A stretch of 64,000 nucleotides of DNA from Moritella sp. F3 (GCF_015082335.1 NZ_BLRL01000003.1:372001-436000); one strand, 5' to 3'; counted from the first letter of the stretch, positions 19,801 to 27,870 are shown. Translations and numbers: made by a program. The notes: generated by a model from the letters alone, not told the origin.

Positions 19801-20764
19801 TAAGATCAGTTTTGGTGATGACCTCGGTGCGCTAAAGCAAAAATTACAAGGTAATATTCAACAAACCTTAGTGAAAGTAGCTGATAAAGGTATTGAGAAA
19901 AAAGACCTGATTACTTGGGACTTTGGTAAATTACCAACAGAGTTTAAACAAAAACACGGTGGTTACGAAGTTAAAGCTTACCCAGCCTTAGTTGATAATA
20001 AAAACTCGGTTGAAATTAAGCTGTTCGATCATCAAGAAGATGCTGCGGTTGCTGCAAGAGCGGGTTTACGTCGACTCATTTTACTTAATGTACCGTCACC
20101 GATTAAATATCTTGAGCAGAAATTACCGAATAAAGCCAAGCTTGGCCTGTACTTTAATCCATTTGGTAAAGTAACGGATTTGATCCACGATTGTATTTCT
20201 TGTGCGGTCGATAGCATTATAGCTAAGCAACCAGCACCAAGTGATGCCGAAAGTTTCGAAACGCTGAAAGAATTAGTACGCGCTAATATTGCAGATGAAA
20301 CGGTGGAGGTTGCCAAGCAGGTTGAGAAAATTCTAACTGCCGCTCACCAAGTGCATAAGCAGCTTAAAGGCAAAGTGTCGCTGGATATGATTGTCGCTAA
20401 CGGTGATATTAAAGCGCAATTAGCGGCGCTTATTTACAGTGGTTTTGTGACTCATACAGGGGTTAACAAATTAGCCGATGTACAGCGTTACATTAGTGCG
20501 ATTGAACACCGCTTGAATAAGCTTAAGATTGATCCTATTCGCGATCGCGGTAATGCGGTTGAGGTTCAACCATTAACAGCGAGCTATATTCAGCTGACTA
20601 AAATGCCACGCTTAACGCTTGCTCAGCAGAATGAGTTATTAAAACTGCGCTGGATGCTCGAAGAATTGCGTGTATCGTTATTTGCGCAGCAATTGGGGAC
20701 AAGTTATCCGGTATCAATTAAACGCGTTAAAATCGCATTTGCAGAGTTTAAAGCGGCTTTGTAG
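16856..20764 (+). CDS. hrpA: ATP-dependent RNA helicase HrpA (DEAH box)
   Basis: This 1302-residue protein is close to E. coli HrpA in length and content. Walker A is GETGSGKT at 95-102 and the DEAH box is at 192-195 (IIDEAHERS). SATIDPERF, followed by NVAETSLTVPGIKYVIDPG and QRMGRCGRVSAG, supplies the remaining helicase motifs. The helicase-associated, OB-fold and HrpA-specific C-terminal regions follow. HrpA works on RNA, linked in E. coli to fimbrial mRNA processing and to ribosome rescue. The ribosome site before the ATG is poor, but the N-terminus aligns with known HrpA. It is a monocistronic gene closed by a strong hairpin. Confidence 0.96.
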   Translation: MQSILKSLTAELSNCMHADRFRFKRRLQTAQKLPAEKQEKAVDKLQQDIAASASLRQSRIDNLPVVSYPESLPISQKRNDIANAILNNQVVIIAGETGSGKTTQIPKICLDLGLGIDGMIGHTQPRRLAARTVANRIAEELDSELGEHVGYKIRFNDNVSKKSYIKLMTDGILLAEIQQDRFLSRYDVIIIDEAHERSLNIDFILGYLKQLLNRRPDLKVIITSATIDPERFSKHFNNAPMIEVSGRTYPVEVRYNALAEQEDGHERDQIQGIVDAVDELQSEGLGDILVFLNGEREIRDTADALNKLKLRDTEVLPLYARLTNAEQNRIFQSHVGRRVVLATNVAETSLTVPGIKYVIDPGTARISRYSYRTKVQRLPIEAVSQASANQRMGRCGRVSAGICIRLYSEEDFNNRPEFTDPEIQRTNLASVILQMHALGLGDVANFPFVQPPDSRNITDGLKLLEELGAIDISNADHNKRLTPVGIALAKLPIDPRLARMVMEANTNGCLNEVMIITAALSIQDPRERPMEKQQAADEQHRRFYDKESDFITFLNLWNYVKQQQDELSSSQFRRLCKKDYLAYMRVREWQDIYSQLSQVVRELGFIVNPVKLNEEGEISNSDNIHKALLSGMLSHVGFKDKDQDYTGARNSKFNIFPGSGLFKKQPKWVMVAELVETSRLFGRIAAKIQPEWIEPLAAHLNKSSYSEPHWEKRRAAVVAAEKVTLYGLVIVPKRMVNYSQIDPALCREIFIRSGLVEGEFNTKHAFFKHNMAEVERIHELEHKSRRRDILVSDDDLFGFYADVIPEHVCSGRHFDSWWKKEIKQTPELLTLTQARLMKHDAESITAQSYPEFWSQNSFKFKLEYNFEPGTIEDGVTVIIPLAILNQINEQGFDWQIPALREELVITMIKALPKTLRRNFVPAPNYAGAALENMDPSQGDLAASLNKQLLRMTGVRLDQDAWELLTLPTHLKMHFKIVDENLNKISFGDDLGALKQKLQGNIQQTLVKVADKGIEKKDLITWDFGKLPTEFKQKHGGYEVKAYPALVDNKNSVEIKLFDHQEDAAVAARAGLRRLILLNVPSPIKYLEQKLPNKAKLGLYFNPFGKVTDLIHDCISCAVDSIIAKQPAPSDAESFETLKELVRANIADETVEVAKQVEKILTAAHQVHKQLKGKVSLDMIVANGDIKAQLAALIYSGFVTHTGVNKLADVQRYISAIEHRLNKLKIDPIRDRGNAVEVQPLTASYIQLTKMPRLTLAQQNELLKLRWMLEELRVSLFAQQLGTSYPVSIKRVKIAFAEFKAAL

Positions 20765-20778
20765 TAGATTGATCATGA

Positions 20779-20800
20779 TTAATTGATAGTTAATTGATAG
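20779..20800 (+). repeat. Tandem 11-bp repeat downstream of hrpA
   Basis: TTAATTGATAG occurs twice in direct succession (20779-20789, 20790-20800), just before the terminator. Probably a simple slippage duplication. Confidence 0.5.
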
Positions 20801-20805
20801 AAATG

Positions 20806-20833
20806 AAAAGGGAAGCACATGTGCTTCCCTTTT
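20806..20833. terminator. Bidirectional terminator between hrpA and the REC-GGDEF gene
   Basis: The stem AAAAGGGAAGCAC (20806-20818) pairs with GTGCTTCCCTTTT (20821-20833); T-run to 20835. The genes converge on it. Confidence 0.85.
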
Positions 20834-20864
20834 TTATATTATCTGTTTTTATATGATTAACTTT

Positions 20865-21791
20865 TTAGATAACCCATTGGTCTCGGCCATTCTCTTTTGC
20901 TCGGTAGAGTTTTTCATCGGCTTGTAACATCAACTCTTTGACGGTTACATCTCGACTTGGAACAAGGCTCATCACCCCAAAGCTCATCGTTACGATTGCC
21001 TGTTTATCTATACCTTCATGCCTAAATTCAAGTGAACGCACTGCATTAACTAACTTTTCAGCAACCAATTTAGCATTTTTTATGTCGGTATTAGGCAGTA
21101 ACATACAAAATTCTTCACCGCCATATCTGGCAACGAGTTCAGAAGGGCGGCGCAGTGAACTATCGAGTATCGATGCGACAGCTTTTAAACATTCGTCACC
21201 TTGGATATGGCCATAGTGATCATTGTATTTTTTAAAGAAATCGATATCTGCAATGATGAAAGTCAGTGGTTGTGCATAGCGTTGTGCTCGCGCTAGCTCT
21301 TTAGCAATGGTGATATCTAGGTGTCGACGATTGGCAATACCGGTTAAACCATCGAGTGTTGCGAGACGTTCTAACTCTTCATTCGCAATTTCCAATTTCT
21401 TGGTTGTTTGTAAAAGCTGTGTTCGCATTGCGGCAATGCGTTCCATTGCCGCCATTTTGGCGATGAGTATTTGCTTTTTAATTGGTTTTGATAAGTAGTC
21501 ATCACCACCGGCTTCAATGCCGATCATGATATCTTCAGGTGCTGTTTTGCCACTCAAAAAGATAATCGGCACCCAGTCGGTGAATTTATCTCTAATTTGT
21601 GCAGCGACTTGATAACCGTTAATACCAACCATGACCACTCCGAGCAACACAATATCGGGATTGCATTCAGCAAACATCGCGATACCAGTTTCTCCATTCT
21701 CTGCATCAAAGACTTCGTGATCAAGGTGTTGTAAGTACGAACGAATAATGACTCGTTCAATCTTGGAATCATCGATTATGAGGATCTTCAT
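20865..21791 (-). CDS. Receiver-GGDEF diguanylate cyclase with degenerate receiver
   Basis: The 308 residues contain a response-regulator receiver domain (about 1-120), a short helical linker and a GGDEF domain (about 145-305). The cyclase site is ARYGGEEF with DIDFFKKYNDHYGH upstream, so synthesis of cyclic di-GMP from GTP is expected. Five residues before GGEEF the inhibitory site reads RPSE instead of RxxD, so product inhibition may be weakened. The receiver keeps the acidic pair D7-D8 and the KP motif (YLSKPIK), but the phospho-acceptor position is G51 (DIVLLGVVMVGINGYQ) instead of Asp. Phosphorylation at the normal site therefore looks impossible. No histidine kinase is adjacent. Confidence 0.88.
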   Translation of the reverse strand: MKILIIDDSKIERVIIRSYLQHLDHEVFDAENGETGIAMFAECNPDIVLLGVVMVGINGYQVAAQIRDKFTDWVPIIFLSGKTAPEDIMIGIEAGGDDYLSKPIKKQILIAKMAAMERIAAMRTQLLQTTKKLEIANEELERLATLDGLTGIANRRHLDITIAKELARAQRYAQPLTFIIADIDFFKKYNDHYGHIQGDECLKAVASILDSSLRRPSELVARYGGEEFCMLLPNTDIKNAKLVAEKLVNAVRSLEFRHEGIDKQAIVTMSFGVMSLVPSRDVTVKELMLQADEKLYRAKENGRDQWVI

Positions 21792-21865
21792 CGGCAGCCC
21801 TTGCTCTATCTAGTCGTTATTCAATATTCTGATTTAATAACTAAATATAGCAAGTATATGTTTCT

Positions 21866-22237
21866 TTAGTGTAATTTTTTATTGTTCTGTATCACACACT
21901 CTGTGTTATAGCTTTTCATCGTCGCTTTAACTTGGAATATTTCATCTGCAGTTAACTCGTCATCCCACGTCACGACTGCTGAAATGGTCGGGCTTTGGGC
22001 CGCTTTCAACAAAGTGTGGAATTTATTATTGATTTTAGCCTTGTGGATGATTAATGCACTATTTGCGCTAATACCATGCTGTGACAACAGTGCTGCGGTA
22101 AGCGTCATTGGCGGGGCAATGATTGCAGTCCATTGACCATGATTATCTTCAATTACGGTGTCATCAGCATGAAGGAAATTATTACTCTGTGCAGATATGT
22201 TCGCGTTATACATAAAAGATTTAGTTTGCATGGTCAT
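21866..22237 (-). CDS. SulA-like cell division inhibitor family protein
   Basis: The 123-residue product resembles E. coli SulA over its core: QWTAIIAPPMTLTAALLSQHGIS parallels the SulA WLTPQQKL/SSGLP segment, and ISAVVTWDDELTADEI parallels the SVVIGWLADDLTEEE segment. SulA blocks FtsZ polymerisation during the SOS response. The match is moderate and the protein is shorter than SulA (169 aa), so it may be a related LexA-regulated protein rather than a proven FtsZ inhibitor. Two LexA-like sites lie within 40 bp upstream. The ATG at 22237 has AGGT about seven bases before it; the second Met two codons on is an alternative start. Confidence 0.5.
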   Translation of the reverse strand: MTMQTKSFMYNANISAQSNNFLHADDTVIEDNHGQWTAIIAPPMTLTAALLSQHGISANSALIIHKAKINNKFHTLLKAAQSPTISAVVTWDDELTADEIFQVKATMKSYNTECVIQNNKKLH

Positions 22238-22583
22238 CTACCTGTTGTTACATCCAGTGGTTTTATATACAGTAGTATTTTAGGCTGGTGTTTGCAAGTA
22301 TTTATTACTTTTTATATTCAACATTATATTAACCCATTCAGCTTTAATGCATGTTAATTGTTATTTATCATGCGCTTAAGTTTATTTCATGGTGTTATTG
22401 TTTTAGGGGAGAGAGCTGGGGAATTATGGCTAGGGACGTTAATAGGATATTGATTAGAGCGATACAGAGTGTCTGCATAGTACTTTATACAGTGGTTTAT
22501 ACAGTGCTTTATATCTTGATGACACCATATGTTAATCTTCTGCATCGCCTTGTTATATTTCGATGGATATATTATTTGCTGTT
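22238..22583. other. 346-bp gap between the sulA-like gene and the SGNH hydrolase gene
   Basis: Besides the LexA-like sites it holds an open frame from ATG 22426 (preceded by GGGGA) to 22647 that would encode a 73-residue hydrophobic peptide, overlapping the 3' end of the convergent SGNH gene by 64 bp. I do not call it a gene. TTTATACAGTG occurs twice around 22490-22510. Confidence 0.3.
22242..22274 (-). promoter_or_regulatory. Candidate LexA (SOS) boxes upstream of the sulA-like gene
   Basis: On the minus strand CTGGatgtaacaACAG (22242-22257) has one mismatch to CTGT-N8-ACAG. Partly overlapping it, TACTGTATATAAAACCACTG (22255-22274) matches the left 11 bases of the extended box but has a poor right half. 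Confidence 0.4.
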
Positions 22584-23312
22584 CTATTGTTCTTTTATTT
22601 TCACGGTAGCATGTATCTTCTCAGCGACAATGTCTGCCCAGTGCTGATAGATAACAGCCCCAGGGTGAAAACCATCTTCTGCCATGTCTTGTTGATTTAA
22701 CTCGCCGTCAATGTTGATTAACTGGCAATCAGTTTGGCTTGTAATGAGCTGTGCTAGCTTACGGTTAAACTGCGAAGATCTTCCGCCTAAATAACGGCGT
22801 AGTGGTTGCGGTAGTGCAGGAAACTGACCCATAGGTGGCACTTGGGTGATAAGGATCTGTTGGCAATTAAACTGCGTACGTAATTGAGTGATGAGATCTT
22901 GCTGTTGTGTTATCCAGGTTAATGCGGATAACGAACCGGTGACATCGTTCACCCCTAGTGACGTGACGATAATATCGAACGTTTGCGGTGGCTGAACTGA
23001 TAACATTTTCAAGCTATCTAATGTGGTGTGTCCTGATTTTGCTAATAACTGCCAGTCAACTTGATAGGAATCGGCTAATGCAGACACTAAGTGTCCTGCT
23101 AATGCTTGTGATTGATGCTCTACGCCAACGCCTGCTGCAGCTGAATCACCAACAATCAGTAGTCGTATTTTTTGCCCTTCACCGACGGAACCTGAGCGCT
23201 CGCCTGACGCCTCTGGTAGCTTTGGTGTGACCTTCTTTACATAACGGCCTTGTGCAATGATGATGGGCGCATAGACAGCTTTGGTTAACAATGTACTTAA
23301 TGATTTAAACAT
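22584..23312 (-). CDS. SGNH/GDSL family hydrolase
   Basis: The 242 residues carry the SGNH hydrolase blocks: block I VGDSAAAGVG with nucleophile S57, a Gly-containing block in LAKSGHTTLDS, SLGVNDVTG, and block V DGFHPG with catalytic D213 and H216. Hydrolysis of an ester (lipid, acyl or acetyl) is expected; the substrate is unknown. The first 20 residues are hydrophobic without a clear cleavage site, so membrane attachment is possible. A GGAGG site five bases before the ATG fixes the start. It is unrelated in detail to the second SGNH gene at 58.7 kb. Confidence 0.82.
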   Translation of the reverse strand: MFKSLSTLLTKAVYAPIIIAQGRYVKKVTPKLPEASGERSGSVGEGQKIRLLIVGDSAAAGVGVEHQSQALAGHLVSALADSYQVDWQLLAKSGHTTLDSLKMLSVQPPQTFDIIVTSLGVNDVTGSLSALTWITQQQDLITQLRTQFNCQQILITQVPPMGQFPALPQPLRRYLGGRSSQFNRKLAQLITSQTDCQLINIDGELNQQDMAEDGFHPGAVIYQHWADIVAEKIHATVKIKEQ

Positions 23313-23393
23313 GGAACCTCCTTGTTGTAACCATCATAGCAATACCGAGCTATATTTACACTTAGGTTGTTTTATGCTTAATTGGAGTGAGTT

Positions 23394-23609
23394 ATGTCAA
23401 ATCATCATACCTATAAAAAGATCGAAATGGTTGGTTCATCTAAAACCAGTATTGAAGACGCTATTCATAATGCCTTGGCCGAATGTAGTAAGACGGTTAA
23501 GAATATGGATTGGTTTGAAGTCGTTGAAACCCGTGGCCACATTGTTGATGGCGCAGTAGGGCATTTTCAAGTGACGCTCAAAATAGGCTTCCGTATTGGT
23601 GATAGTTAG
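23394..23609 (+). CDS. Dodecin family flavin-binding protein
   Basis: The 71-residue product has the dodecin pattern: YKKIEMVGSSKTSIEDAIHNALAE, then KNMDWFEVVETRGHIVDG and a final strand FQVTLKIGFRI. Dodecins form hollow dodecamers that store and protect flavins; W40 is at the position of the flavin-stacking Trp. The ATG is preceded by GGAGTGAG. The downstream GFA gene starts 35 bp later on the same strand and may be co-transcribed. Confidence 0.9.
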   Translation: MSNHHTYKKIEMVGSSKTSIEDAIHNALAECSKTVKNMDWFEVVETRGHIVDGAVGHFQVTLKIGFRIGDS

Positions 23610-23644
23610 CTTGTCTATAGGTATAACATTATAAGGAAATCACG

Positions 23645-24061
23645 ATGAGTAAAATAACGGGTGGCTGCTTATGCGGCGAAGTTAAATTTGAAGTGAAGAA
23701 TGACTTTAGTCAGTTTCATTTGTGTCATTGCCAACAATGTCAGAAGATCACTGGCTCTGCTCATGCATCCAATTTATTCTGTCAGGCCGAGCATATCAAT
23801 TGGCTGTCAGGGATAGATAAGACCAAACGTTTCGATTATCCGAACCGTCACTTCGCTCGCGTATTTTGTACCGAATGTGGTACGGGTGTGCCGTATTTAG
23901 TCAATAAAGGTAAAACCTTAATTGTGCCTGCTGGGTCATTAGATCTGAATGAAGATACGGTATTGAATGTTGCACCTCAAGATAATATCTTTTGGCATGA
24001 ACGTGCGCCTTGGTATGATGTGGCGCTAACTGCACCTACCTTTGCTGGTTTTCCAAAATAA
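23645..24061 (+). CDS. GFA family (glutathione-dependent formaldehyde-activating enzyme-like) protein
   Basis: The 138 residues contain the zinc-binding cysteines of the GFA fold: GGCLCGEVKFEV at the N-terminus, LCHCQQCQKITGSAH around residues 27-41, and FCTECGTGVPY near 77-87. Despite the family name, most such proteins have no shown role in formaldehyde oxidation. The ribosome site is AAGGAAA before ATG. It follows the dodecin gene and precedes a GNAT gene, all on the plus strand. Confidence 0.88.
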   Translation: MSKITGGCLCGEVKFEVKNDFSQFHLCHCQQCQKITGSAHASNLFCQAEHINWLSGIDKTKRFDYPNRHFARVFCTECGTGVPYLVNKGKTLIVPAGSLDLNEDTVLNVAPQDNIFWHERAPWYDVALTAPTFAGFPK

Positions 24062-24203
24062 CTCTTTATCAGGGTTATTTATTAGGGCACAGTTTAATCG
24101 CTGATTAGCTGTGCTGTTGTTTATCGCTGGATCCCTTTATCAAGATAATGTTATATTTGTGCCATTAGTTGGACATGATATAGCAATAAAAGGAAGCGTA
24201 AAC

Positions 24204-24767
24204 ATGCAGTTAAAATTAGCTGAATTAAGTGATATTGAAGATACATTAACACTTCATTATAAATACCAAGTTGATTCGATTGCTGCGGAAGACAAAGCGG
24301 ATGGTTTTGTGACTACGCCGTTTACAAAAGAAGAGTTAACACGCTTAATTACCGAAGAAAGCGGACTGTTCATTGCCCGTAAAGATGGTAAGGTTGTCGC
24401 CTATGTCATGGCTGCGTCTTGGACATTTTGGTCTAACTGGCCGATGTTTGCGCATATGATTAAAGATCTGCATAACTTAACCTACTTAGGTCAAACCTTA
24501 ACGGTTGATAATTCGTATCAATATGGCCCTGTGTGTATCGATAAAAGTATCCGTGGTACGGGTGCGTTAGAAACGATCTTTGATTTTGCTCGAGAGCATA
24601 TGGCGAAGCGCTACCCTATCTTAGTGACTTTTATTAATAAGGTTAATCCACGCTCTTATGCGGCGCATACTAAAAAACTAGATCTGACAGTTATTCAAGA
24701 ATTTGAATATAACAACAATCATTATTATGAGTTGGTATACGATACGTCGAAACCGCTCGCTTTATAG
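24204..24767 (+). CDS. GNAT family N-acetyltransferase
   Basis: This 187-residue protein starts MQLKLAELSDIEDTLTLH, a typical GNAT N-terminus, and has the acetyl-CoA-site strand VCIDKSIRGTGALETIFDFA. I choose ATG 24204, which has AAAAGGAAG upstream; an in-frame TTG at 24111 would add 31 non-matching residues. The substrate is unknown. An aromatic central stretch (SWTFWSNWPMFAHM) is unusual for small-molecule GNATs. The 142 bp between the GFA gene and this one suggest its own promoter. Confidence 0.82.
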   Translation: MQLKLAELSDIEDTLTLHYKYQVDSIAAEDKADGFVTTPFTKEELTRLITEESGLFIARKDGKVVAYVMAASWTFWSNWPMFAHMIKDLHNLTYLGQTLTVDNSYQYGPVCIDKSIRGTGALETIFDFAREHMAKRYPILVTFINKVNPRSYAAHTKKLDLTVIQEFEYNNNHYYELVYDTSKPLAL

Positions 24768-24775
24768 CTAATAAA

Positions 24776-24811
24776 AAAGCACGTTATAGGTTCAATGCTA
24801 TAACGTGCTTT
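24776..24811. terminator. Bidirectional terminator between the GNAT gene and uraA
   Basis: A 14-bp perfect stem, AAAGCACGTTATAG with CTATAACGTGCTTT, and an 8-base loop, between convergent genes. Confidence 0.85.
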
Positions 24812-24865
24812 GTTCATTACTTACTTTTAATATGTTGTTTAAATTAGCTTTCGCTTAAAGTAGTA

Positions 24866-26101
24866 TTATTTCGTTTCTACTTTATCAACAACATGATTAT
24901 CACCTAATTCATTAGGCAATACTAAGTTCAGAATAATCGCTACGATACCACAAAGGCTTACACCTTGAAGGCTGAAATCGCCGATACCAAACGCCATACC
25001 ACCAATACCAAACACCAGTGTCACAGCTACAATGATTAAGTTACGTGATTTATGTAAATCAACGCGATTGGTGATCAAAGTATTTAGCCCTACGGTTGCG
25101 ATGGTACCAAATAACAAGATCATGATCCCGCCCATTACTGGTACAGGGAATGTTTGTAACAAAGCGCCTAACTTACCAACAAAAGCCAACACAATCGCGA
25201 TCACCGCTGCCCATGTCATGATGATAGGGTTGAATGCTTTCGTTAGCATCACTGCACCAGTTACTTCACTGTATGTCGTATTCGGTGGCGCACCAAACAT
25301 TGACGCTGCCATTGTTGCGACACCGTCACCAGCAAGCGTGCGGTGTAGACCCGGTTTTTTCAGGTAATCTTTACCTGTAGCGTTAGAGATTGCCAGAATA
25401 TCACCAACGTGTTCAATGGCCGGTGCTAGTGCAACAGGGATCATGAATAATATAGCGTTGATGTTAAACTCAGGGAAAGTAAAGTTTGGCAGCGCTAACC
25501 AGCTCGCTTGAGATACAGGTGTGAAATCAATAATGCCATAGGCAAGACTTGCGGTATAACCCGCTAAAATACCAGCCATAATCGGAATGAGTTTAAGCAG
25601 ACCTTTACCAAATACACTGACCGCAATCGTAGTAAATAGTGATATTGCCGCAATGATAATCGCAATTTCATTATCAATGAGCTGTATTGAACCATCACCG
25701 GTTTTACCCATCGCCATATTAACAGCAACAGGGGATAAACCAAGGCCAATAACCATGATCACAGGACCAACAACAACAGGCGGTAGTAATTTATGAATAA
25801 TGCTTACGCCACGAAATTTAATCACGACAGATAGCAATACATAAGTGAAACCAGCAGCCATTAATCCACCCATCGTGCTTGCGATACCCCATGTTTGTAC
25901 ACCAAACATGATAGGAGCGATAAAAGCAAACGAGGATGCAAGAAACACAGGGACAGAACGTTTAGTAATGACTTGAAAAACTAAGGTACCAAGACCAGCA
26001 CCGAAAAGAGCAACATTTGGATCCAAACCAGTGAGTAGAGGAACCAGTACGAGGGCACCAAACGCAACAAAAAGCATTTGTAGGCCGAGTAAAACTTGCA
26101 T
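24866..26101 (-). CDS. uraA: Uracil permease UraA (NCS2 family)
   Basis: This inner-membrane uracil:H+ symporter of the nucleobase-cation symporter-2 family has 411 residues, dominated by hydrophobic helices. Diagnostic stretches are SSFAFIAPIMFGVQTWG, PAIEHVGDILAISN (the Glu that contacts uracil in UraA), GAPPNTTYSEVTGAVMLTK and FPVPVMGGIMILLFG. The N-terminus is about 20 residues shorter than E. coli UraA but resembles Vibrio homologues starting near LLGLQMLFVAFGALVL. GGAGA lies eight bases before the ATG. upp is not adjacent. Confidence 0.92.
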   Translation of the reverse strand: MQVLLGLQMLFVAFGALVLVPLLTGLDPNVALFGAGLGTLVFQVITKRSVPVFLASSFAFIAPIMFGVQTWGIASTMGGLMAAGFTYVLLSVVIKFRGVSIIHKLLPPVVVGPVIMVIGLGLSPVAVNMAMGKTGDGSIQLIDNEIAIIIAAISLFTTIAVSVFGKGLLKLIPIMAGILAGYTASLAYGIIDFTPVSQASWLALPNFTFPEFNINAILFMIPVALAPAIEHVGDILAISNATGKDYLKKPGLHRTLAGDGVATMAASMFGAPPNTTYSEVTGAVMLTKAFNPIIMTWAAVIAIVLAFVGKLGALLQTFPVPVMGGIMILLFGTIATVGLNTLITNRVDLHKSRNLIIVAVTLVFGIGGMAFGIGDFSLQGVSLCGIVAIILNLVLPNELGDNHVVDKVETK

Positions 26102-26345
26102 TTTTTTATCTCCATTTTAAGCAAACCGCTGGACGGTAGCATAGAAGATTTATTATTGATATTAATAATAGATAAATCCGTTACTTTTAGGTACCAGGTC
26201 AAATTAGTCGGTGCTCTGTGGTGAATTGTCACGATGAGAACGTTTGTTTAAAAGCAAAATCATGGCATTATGTTGGTTCTTATCATCTGCTTACGATATC
26301 TTCTATCCTATTACAGATAACATCCGTATTTATAAGTTGGATTTC

Positions 26346-27062
26346 ATGATCACCGACAGTCATATCATCGATACAGTATCAGCTCATCATTTGTTTTCAG
26401 CGCTTACTGAGGCTGAATTTCAGCAGCTCTTTAGTACTGCGAAAACATGTAAAATCGAGCCATTAGAAAATGTCTTTCATCAAGGTGATAAAGCCAGTCG
26501 ATTTTATTTAGTGTTACGCGGGCACCTCAAACTTTACCGCACCAGCCCGAGTGGACAAGAGAAAGTCGTGGAATTAATGCGTGAAGGGAACACCTTTGCC
26601 GAGGCATTAATGTTTAATAATAAACCGTTTTATCCCGTTGCTGCGCAAGCTGTATCAGCAAGTGAATTGATAACCTTTGATAATGATACGTACTTGAAGA
26701 TCTTAAAAAGTAACCCTGAAGCGGGCATTGCGATCATGGCGAACATGAGTATTCGTTTACATCATGATCTGTATGAGATTGAAATGTTGTCGGTCGAAAA
26801 TGCCAAAAACCGGTTATTGTTATTCTTGATGCAGAATATTCAAGACAAAGACGGTAATGAAGGTGTTATTGAACTTGATATACCGAAACGTACGTTGGCG
26901 TCATTATTGTCGATCCAACCTGAAACGTTTTCGCGTTTACTTAAAAAGCTGGCTAAAGAAGGCTTAATTGAAGAGAAAAGAGGCCATATTCGTATTATTA
27001 ATATTGATGCCTTGTATGCCGCTTCAGATATTCCAGTGCAACCTGTAACGGGTGGACAATAA
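26346..27062 (+). CDS. Crp/Fnr family regulator, DNR-like (probable NO or redox sensor)
   Basis: With the start at ATG 26346 the protein has 238 residues: a cyclic-nucleotide-binding fold (about 10-125), the dimerisation helix (NMSIRLHHDLYEIEMLSVENAKNRLL) and a winged helix with SIQPETFSRLLKKL. It strongly resembles Pseudomonas DNR, a haem-dependent nitric oxide sensor (HLF, VFxQG, GQEKxxE, NTFAEAxMF, YxAxAQAV). No Cys cluster typical of Fnr is present. In-frame starts further up (TTG 26244) would add 34 residues without family support. Its stop overlaps the start of the fetB-like gene (TAATG), so the two are translationally coupled. Confidence 0.8.
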   Translation: MITDSHIIDTVSAHHLFSALTEAEFQQLFSTAKTCKIEPLENVFHQGDKASRFYLVLRGHLKLYRTSPSGQEKVVELMREGNTFAEALMFNNKPFYPVAAQAVSASELITFDNDTYLKILKSNPEAGIAIMANMSIRLHHDLYEIEMLSVENAKNRLLLFLMQNIQDKDGNEGVIELDIPKRTLASLLSIQPETFSRLLKKLAKEGLIEEKRGHIRIINIDALYAASDIPVQPVTGGQ

Positions 27063-27778
27063 TGAGTAACGCGGTTCAGGTGATCTCGTTTTCTAATTTA
27101 GCCTTTGCGTTTATCCCTGTGCTGGTGGCATTAGGTATCTTAATGCAGTGGCGCTTGCCGATTAAAAATGGCCTGTATGCATTGTCCCGCATGCTGATCC
27201 AGTTATTGCTCATTGGTTATTTCTTATCATATATTTTCGAATCGCACAGCGCGGGCATCGTCGTTATTGTGCTGCTGGTGATGGTCGTCGCATCGAGTTG
27301 GATTGCGTTAGGTGCAGTGCCCGACCAACGTTGGAAAATGTACAAGTATGCATTACTGTCTGTAACACTTGGTGGTGGCTTTACTTTATTTGTCATGAGT
27401 GCAGGTGTATTGGGATTAGACCCTTGGTACAACCCGCAATACATGGTGCCGCTAGCGGGAATGGCGTTTGCTAATGCGATGAATAGCGTGAGCTTGTCTG
27501 CGGAACGTTTACATGCAGAAATGGTACGCGGTGAAGATTATCTCGTGGCACGTCGTATCGCTTTAAAAGCCTCGTTAATACCGATTACTAATGCTTTATT
27601 CGCGGTTGGTCTCGTGTCTTTACCGGGGATGATGACGGGACAAATTTTATCCGGTGTTTCGCCTTTTATCGCGGTACGCTATCAAATTATGATCATGTGT
27701 ATGTTGTTTGGTTCATCAGTTATTTCAGCTGCATTTTTCTTGTCGTTAATAAAACCAGTCATGCCAGTAAAGCAGTAA
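27062..27778 (+). CDS. fetB: FetB-type ABC transporter permease (UPF0014/YbbM)
   Basis: The 238-residue membrane protein matches the FetB family: RMLIQLLLIGYFLSYIF, VPLAGMAFANAMNSVSLSAER, LIPITNALFAVGLVSLPGMMTGQI and AVRYQIMIMCML. E. coli FetAB exports iron and improves resistance to oxidative stress. The ATPase partner FetA, normally encoded immediately upstream, is absent; in its place is the DNR-like regulator, joined by a one-base stop/start overlap. The ATPase must be elsewhere, or the permease is used differently. About six to seven transmembrane helices are visible. Confidence 0.85.
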   Translation: MSNAVQVISFSNLAFAFIPVLVALGILMQWRLPIKNGLYALSRMLIQLLLIGYFLSYIFESHSAGIVVIVLLVMVVASSWIALGAVPDQRWKMYKYALLSVTLGGGFTLFVMSAGVLGLDPWYNPQYMVPLAGMAFANAMNSVSLSAERLHAEMVRGEDYLVARRIALKASLIPITNALFAVGLVSLPGMMTGQILSGVSPFIAVRYQIMIMCMLFGSSVISAAFFLSLIKPVMPVKQ

Positions 27779-27870
27779 TTGTGTATTGTGGGCTTTTAAA
27801 TGTAGCCAAATTTAGAGCTGTAAACTTAACTACATTCAGGGCTATCAACTTGATTAAAATAGAGGCGTTA

